Source: Weissella confusa (GTDB lineage Bacteria; Bacillota; Bacilli; Lactobacillales; Lactobacillaceae). Taken from it: 64,000 nt of DNA. This document shows positions 61,201-64,000 of this stretch, piece by piece. The translations under genes and the position numbers were made by a program. Location: assembly GCA_041871065.1 (NCBI GenBank), contig CP168942.1, positions 2,016,501-2,080,500 of the forward strand, given 5' to 3'. The number at the start of each line of letters is the position of its first letter. The stretch's first letter is position 1. The notes under the pieces were generated by a model. The model did not search any database, was not told where the DNA came from, and was given only the letters and a program-made list of their open reading frames with translations.

Positions 61201-61816
61201 TTTCAGACTTCTTCTCTTCCTTAGCAACCGCTTCAGTCACTGTCTCAGATGATGATTCCTTAGCAATTTCAGCAACTTGCTCAAACGCCATCGTCAAATC
61301 GACTGAACGATTATCGGCTGGCAACAAGTTCTCACCGTTTTCTTCGTTATACAATCCCAATTCAGTAACCTGCAACGTAATGTCGTGCTTATCTTCATTA
61401 GAACTGATAGCTGTCAAAATCAAATGCGTTGATTGTGTCTTCAGAATGGCATCCACGATTCCTTCGCGCATGTCTAGCGGCTCGCCCAACTTGTCGCCAT
61501 CCTTAACAGCAATCTCGGCATCGGTTAACCCAGCCTTTTCCAAATCAAGTTTGAACTTAACTGTCTGCTCACTGACAGACATATCTGATCGATCAAACTC
61601 CAAATCCCACGTGGTCTTTGCTTTGTCCTGTGATGTCTCTAGTTTGACATTCAGCAACTTGCTCTCATACACGTTCTGCGGTCCAGTGACCGCATGAATC
61701 GCGTCTCCCAAGGTACCCAGATTGGCGGCAAACGGCACAGCCAGAGCTGCCAAACCAATCAAAGCGCCTAACTTGCGGTGACGCTTCTTAATTGAAAAGC
61801 CTCCACTTTTTGTCAT
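58211..61816 (-). CDS. Large sortase-type surface adhesin/pilin with CnaB domains (paralogue 1)
   Basis: 1,201 residues from MTKSGGFSIKKRHRKLG, seven bases after AGGGAG. The signal region holds a KxYKxGK/YSIRK-like basic start and hydrophobic core LIGLAALAVPFAANL. Then come a Glu/Lys-rich linker (about 190-225), a head with PNNLYSGLLYQ (shared with the neighbour), and two CnaB/SpaA domains with E-boxes YELTETGVPGGY and VVRETKSPDGYAM. It ends IFPRVGGTG, hydrophobic helix, IKRRQNQ. Isopeptide-stabilised domains are expected. The region just before the CnaB part (NVHLLPLHDNDL) lacks the YPK pilin lysine, so it is more likely a tip or wall adhesin than a shaft pilin. Confidence 0.87.
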   Translation of the reverse strand: MTKSGGFSIKKRHRKLGALIGLAALAVPFAANLGTLGDAIHAVTGPQNVYESKLLNVKLETSQDKAKTTWDLEFDRSDMSVSEQTVKFKLDLEKAGLTDAEIAVKDGDKLGEPLDMREGIVDAILKTQSTHLILTAISSNEDKHDITLQVTELGLYNEENGENLLPADNRSVDLTMAFEQVAEIAKESSSETVTEAVAKEEKKSEKTAEVKEEKTAGKEVKVAPIPNSPNGLVTGTDPAVTLNNSLQNSVVPDTDIQSVYIDTAARTTAGTDGNTNPNNFQIWSNRTIANDAYHTNGETYFNNNYGVNIYAKFNETAGKIDAGNPNPDPTYVRSHYHSQYEMVAGGGSANESSYMIEFRDTAAMSGAAFTIVYDNVGEYINANGDRVTMGATMSIGNIVPVTQQHNQIGQQRFIDIPNNLYSGLLYQGIDSLDIQLQFYEVTTSASGSTFTRLIDVDSAVGASMTFDSLNNFGDGSGGFLWTETGSTQINSSTYAESVDKLSSIGANPTRTDRDTAVAGKDSQGRTVMKQDSNGKWFSQGHGNYTNDNYSFPNWRDKIGDTTFPFGALSYPITGKQFTFRLYTGTGNTWQTMTLASINPLQLEAPRKMVTDDQLETTDPNAMNYNNAVGQLNSANGNADVQAAITEARASFPAYDPNSGEYKSYADYVAARETAVNAAITKVTEEKNIQYGNMFGNNLATKNTQTIGDVIYFNYDYWVMQPTYRIGTDSIAKPTELVMTDTLDAGVTLRHNDASNMTTFTPSDIVVYNTNGSAFTYGTDYTVKLESVKGSDDKQHQKITVEFTTTGRDRMDFDGNNLAWNLNVHVPATEVLENKQEKIWYNTAKVMTGINDPEGIDTNRVNVHLLPLHDNDLVLHKIDDLGNQVNRATFELKQTYKMTGWANDEPVFEKLDTPVEVTGTSSSNGSTWTFNDLQIGKYELTETGVPGGYTNDNGVIHFTVTEHLQGDGKTYIHTMSGDSDADKAALIGLQQADGDQWTASIKNPRVPTQFKLNKVDSDNDPLAGAKFEYALQTDAVAYAENPSLPNPWVEMTEGANGVHTIAADAKLEFNKTYVVRETKSPDGYAMKDDFYFIVVPQNTYTDPAFDYADILNNLNGTSANTNAPVNFLQVNEGGSYLKWLPAAEDTSTNPHTWVGDFVVANDAKPIFPRVGGTGIQAYIGAGLIVMLIAGGAAWYIKRRQNQ

Positions 61817-62109
61817 AGACGTACTCCCTAAATCTGTATTTTTTCTCTCATAAACAGTGTGGTCCATCCCACCTTCTGTTGGACTCTCTTAGAATACCGA
61901 CAAAATGGTGCAACAGTTTGTAGGAGCCGTAACGACTTTTAGAAACGTTATGAAGAAACTTTGCCACTTGCCTTGAAGTTTGAATTTTCCATTACAGAAT
62001 GACGTCAATTCACAAATTATTCATTTTTCTTGCACGTTTTGACCCTCATTTACTTTTTATAATGAATAAATGTAAGAGGGGCTAACGCAACTTCTCACCT
62101 AGAGAATAC
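61817..62109. promoter_or_regulatory. Promoter region of the adhesin gene
   Basis: No gene. Contains TTGACG on the minus strand (near 62003) without a clear -10 and an AT-rich stretch near 62040. It is the only upstream DNA for the 1,201-residue adhesin, whose transcript starts here. Confidence 0.4.
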
Positions 62110-62153
62110 ACAAAAGACGTCGACCGGCATAATTGCTAGTCGACGTCTTTTGT
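62110..62153. terminator. Perfect bidirectional terminator after the ABC transporter
   Basis: ACAAAAGACGTCGAC / GTCGACGTCTTTTGT: a 15-bp perfect stem with A/T-rich ends on both sides, eight nt from the transporter stop codon. Confidence 0.85.
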
Positions 62154-62161
62154 TCTATTGC

Positions 62162-63946
62162 TTATTCAAATACCATTTGGTTGTTGTACAACTCAGCGTA
62201 GAAGCCGCCTTGCGCCAACAATTCCGCGTGGCTACCGTGTTCGATAACGTTTCCGTCACGCAACACGACAATCTTATCGGCATTCAAAATCGTCTTCAAA
62301 CGGTGGGCAATCACGAAACTTGTACGTCCCGCAATCACGTTATCCATCGCCTTTTGAATCTTAGCTTCCGTCACCGTATCAACGTTTGACGTTGCCTCGT
62401 CCAAGATCAACAAGTCAGGCGCCGTCAAAATCGTACGTGCGATTGACAACAATTGCTTTTGACCCGTTGAGAAGACTGAGTTTTCATCAGACACTTGGGT
62501 ATCATAGCCATCTTCCAACGTCATGATGAAGTCGTGAATGTTAGCTTGCTTAGCCGCATCAATCATCTCTTCATCCGTTGCATCAGGCTTACCGAACGTG
62601 ATGTTGTCACGAATCGTACCCGTGAACAAAACAGAGTCTTGCAATACGATACCAACGTTATCACGCAAAGACTTCAAGTCCATGTCGCGTACGTCAACGC
62701 CGTCAAACTTAACCGCACCATCCGTCACGTCATAGAAGCGGTTCAACAAGTTCATAACCGTCGTCTTACCTGAACCAGTTGGTCCAACCAAGGCCACCAT
62801 TTGTCCCTTATCCACTTCAATGTTGATACCGTGCAAAATCTCGCGCTCAGAGTTGTAACCAAAGTGCACGTCATCCAACAAAATCTTGTCCTTAACGCCC
62901 GTGAACTTCACGCCGTCCTTAGGGTTGATTTCATCGTCTTGCGCGAACACTTCGTTCAAACGGTGCGCACCAGTCATGGCCAATTGCAACATGTTGTACG
63001 TTGACGTGATTTGCGTGATTGGTTGGTAGTACTGTTGTGAGAACGAAACGAACGTCACAATCAATCCCAAACCAGCCGCGCGTGAAGCCAAGTCACCGTT
63101 CAAAGCTTGCGTGGCACCGTAGAAGATTACGATAGCCAAGTTGAACAAGCCCATTCCTTGCATCAATGGGAACAACACACCAGACCAAGCTTGACCAAGC
63201 GTCGTTGCCTTACGCACCTTGTTGTTGTGCTCGATGAAGCCACGGATCGACTCTTCTTGCAATCCGTTGGTGATAATCACCTTTTCACCGTTGATTTGCT
63301 CGTTGATGTATCCGTTCAAGTGTCCCACTTCAGCTTGTTGAGCATCCACGTACTTCTTGGCTTGCACAATGATCAACGCAGCCAAGATAACCGCAACGGG
63401 TGTTGAGGCAATCGTCACCCACGCCATCTTAGGGCTTTCGTTAAACATCATCCAAACCACACCAATCAACATCGCAATTTGTGAGAACAATTGGAAAATG
63501 GCTTGGTTCATTGCATTAAAGATGTTATCCAAGTCAGACGTGAAACGTGACAAAATTTCACCGTCTTGGTGAGAATCAAAGTAACGTACCGTCATACGTT
63601 GCATCTTGCCAAACAAGCCCTTACGCATGTCATTAACTGAGTTAGATGACACGATAGCTTGAATGAAGGCATTGATGAACAAACCAGTTAGCATCAACAA
63701 CACAAAACCGAAGAACAATAGCAAGGCATGGTGGAAGTCATGCAAACTTGCTTGGCTAGCCGTCATTGGGTTCAACTTCACCATCAAGTACTTTGACAAT
63801 TCCGTAATTGAACGTCCCATGTAAACCGGCGCCTTAACTTGCGCCCACGTTGCGAAAATCGTGAACACGAGGATGGCAATCATCCCCATCCAGTAACGCT
63901 TGAAGTAGTGCGCAAAGAAACGAATTGATTCAGTAATATTCTTCAT
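62162..63946 (-). CDS. ABC exporter half-transporter (membrane + ATPase), LmrD/YheH-like
   Basis: 594 residues. Six membrane helices in the first ~320 residues, then the ATPase with Walker [16 protein letters not shown]-loop [16 protein letters not shown], Walker [15 protein letters not shown] and H-loop IAHRL. The ABC signature reads [13 protein letters not shown], with a T where LSGGQ has its first G. Such a weak signature is typical of one half of heterodimeric multidrug exporters, in line with the partner gene just upstream. GGAGG precedes the ATG. Confidence 0.92.
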   Translation of the reverse strand: MKNITESIRFFAHYFKRYWMGMIAILVFTIFATWAQVKAPVYMGRSITELSKYLMVKLNPMTASQASLHDFHHALLLFFGFVLLMLTGLFINAFIQAIVSSNSVNDMRKGLFGKMQRMTVRYFDSHQDGEILSRFTSDLDNIFNAMNQAIFQLFSQIAMLIGVVWMMFNESPKMAWVTIASTPVAVILAALIIVQAKKYVDAQQAEVGHLNGYINEQINGEKVIITNGLQEESIRGFIEHNNKVRKATTLGQAWSGVLFPLMQGMGLFNLAIVIFYGATQALNGDLASRAAGLGLIVTFVSFSQQYYQPITQITSTYNMLQLAMTGAHRLNEVFAQDDEINPKDGVKFTGVKDKILLDDVHFGYNSEREILHGINIEVDKGQMVALVGPTGSGKTTVMNLLNRFYDVTDGAVKFDGVDVRDMDLKSLRDNVGIVLQDSVLFTGTIRDNITFGKPDATDEEMIDAAKQANIHDFIMTLEDGYDTQVSDENSVFSTGQKQLLSIARTILTAPDLLILDEATSNVDTVTEAKIQKAMDNVIAGRTSFVIAHRLKTILNADKIVVLRDGNVIEHGSHAELLAQGGFYAELYNNQMVFE

Positions 63947-63949
63947 CTT

Positions 63950-64000
63950 TTATGCCTCCTGCGCCTTTTGTGTCTTGTAAATCTCTTGGTAGATAGGTGA
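63950..64000 (-). CDS. Partner ABC transporter, last codons only
   Basis: The frame entering from the right ends SPIYQEIYKTQKAQEA then TAA, four bases from the start of the next ABC half-transporter. The ending YQEIYKTQ is the normal end of ABC exporter ATPases (after the D-H-loop region). Only 16 codons are visible; together the two genes should make a heterodimer. Confidence 0.7.
   Translation of the reverse strand, partial: SPIYQEIYKTQKAQEA

Overview
This is chromosomal DNA of a low-to-moderate GC lactic acid bacterium, most likely Weissella or a close relative in the Leuconostoc group. The genus is inferred from protein style and gene order; no 16S is present. Support comes from the Lactobacillales block tdk-prfA-prmC-ywlC-glyA-upp-(uraA)-atpBEFHAGD, a PyrR-type attenuator, the murT-gatD pair, Gram-positive sortase-type adhesins and strong AGGAGG ribosome sites.

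Layout: (1) 1-19.3 kb is core genome, nearly all on the minus strand: the F1Fo ATP synthase operon (atpD cut by the window edge), uracil permease with attenuator, upp, glyA, Sua5/YwlC, prmC, prfA, tdk, a secreted HExxH protein broken by one in-frame UGA, gatD-murT, manA and a MucBP/SH3-like protein. (2) At 19.48 kb lies a tRNA-Asn gene whose 3' end (18 nt) is repeated at 54.75 kb beside a tyrosine integrase. The 35.2 kb between the two copies behaves as an integrated island. (3) Inside it, 21.0-39.7 kb is a Wzx/Wzy-type exopolysaccharide (EPS) cluster: wzd, wze, rfbACBD, a priming transferase, glycosyltransferases, LicD, wzy, wzx, an LCP ligase and a frameshifted wzb. (4) 40.4-42.9 kb is a scar zone with a decayed IS110 and a rebuilt IS3-family element that truncates terL. 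(5) 42.9-54.7 kb is a phage-satellite or prophage-remnant module: terL', terS, cos-like region, ArpU-like gene, a two-gene primase/SF3 helicase unit with an iteron origin, small early genes, a Rha-like regulator, Cro/CI switch with paired operators, ImmA-like peptidase, a DUF1304-like membrane protein and integrase. (6) 54.8-64 kb is core again: two large paralogous surface adhesins with the unusual sorting motif FPRVGG, and a heterodimeric ABC exporter.

How it works together: the integrase and att sites explain where the island sits, and the replication and terS/cos genes show that its right part was a packageable element. The EPS cluster lies between two diverged copies of the cos-like region, with gene-breaking junctions on both sides. 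It therefore looks like cargo captured by, or recombined between, phage-related elements. The EPS genes encode a dTDP-rhamnose-containing, probably phospho-decorated heteropolysaccharide, but its phosphatase gene (wzb) is broken.
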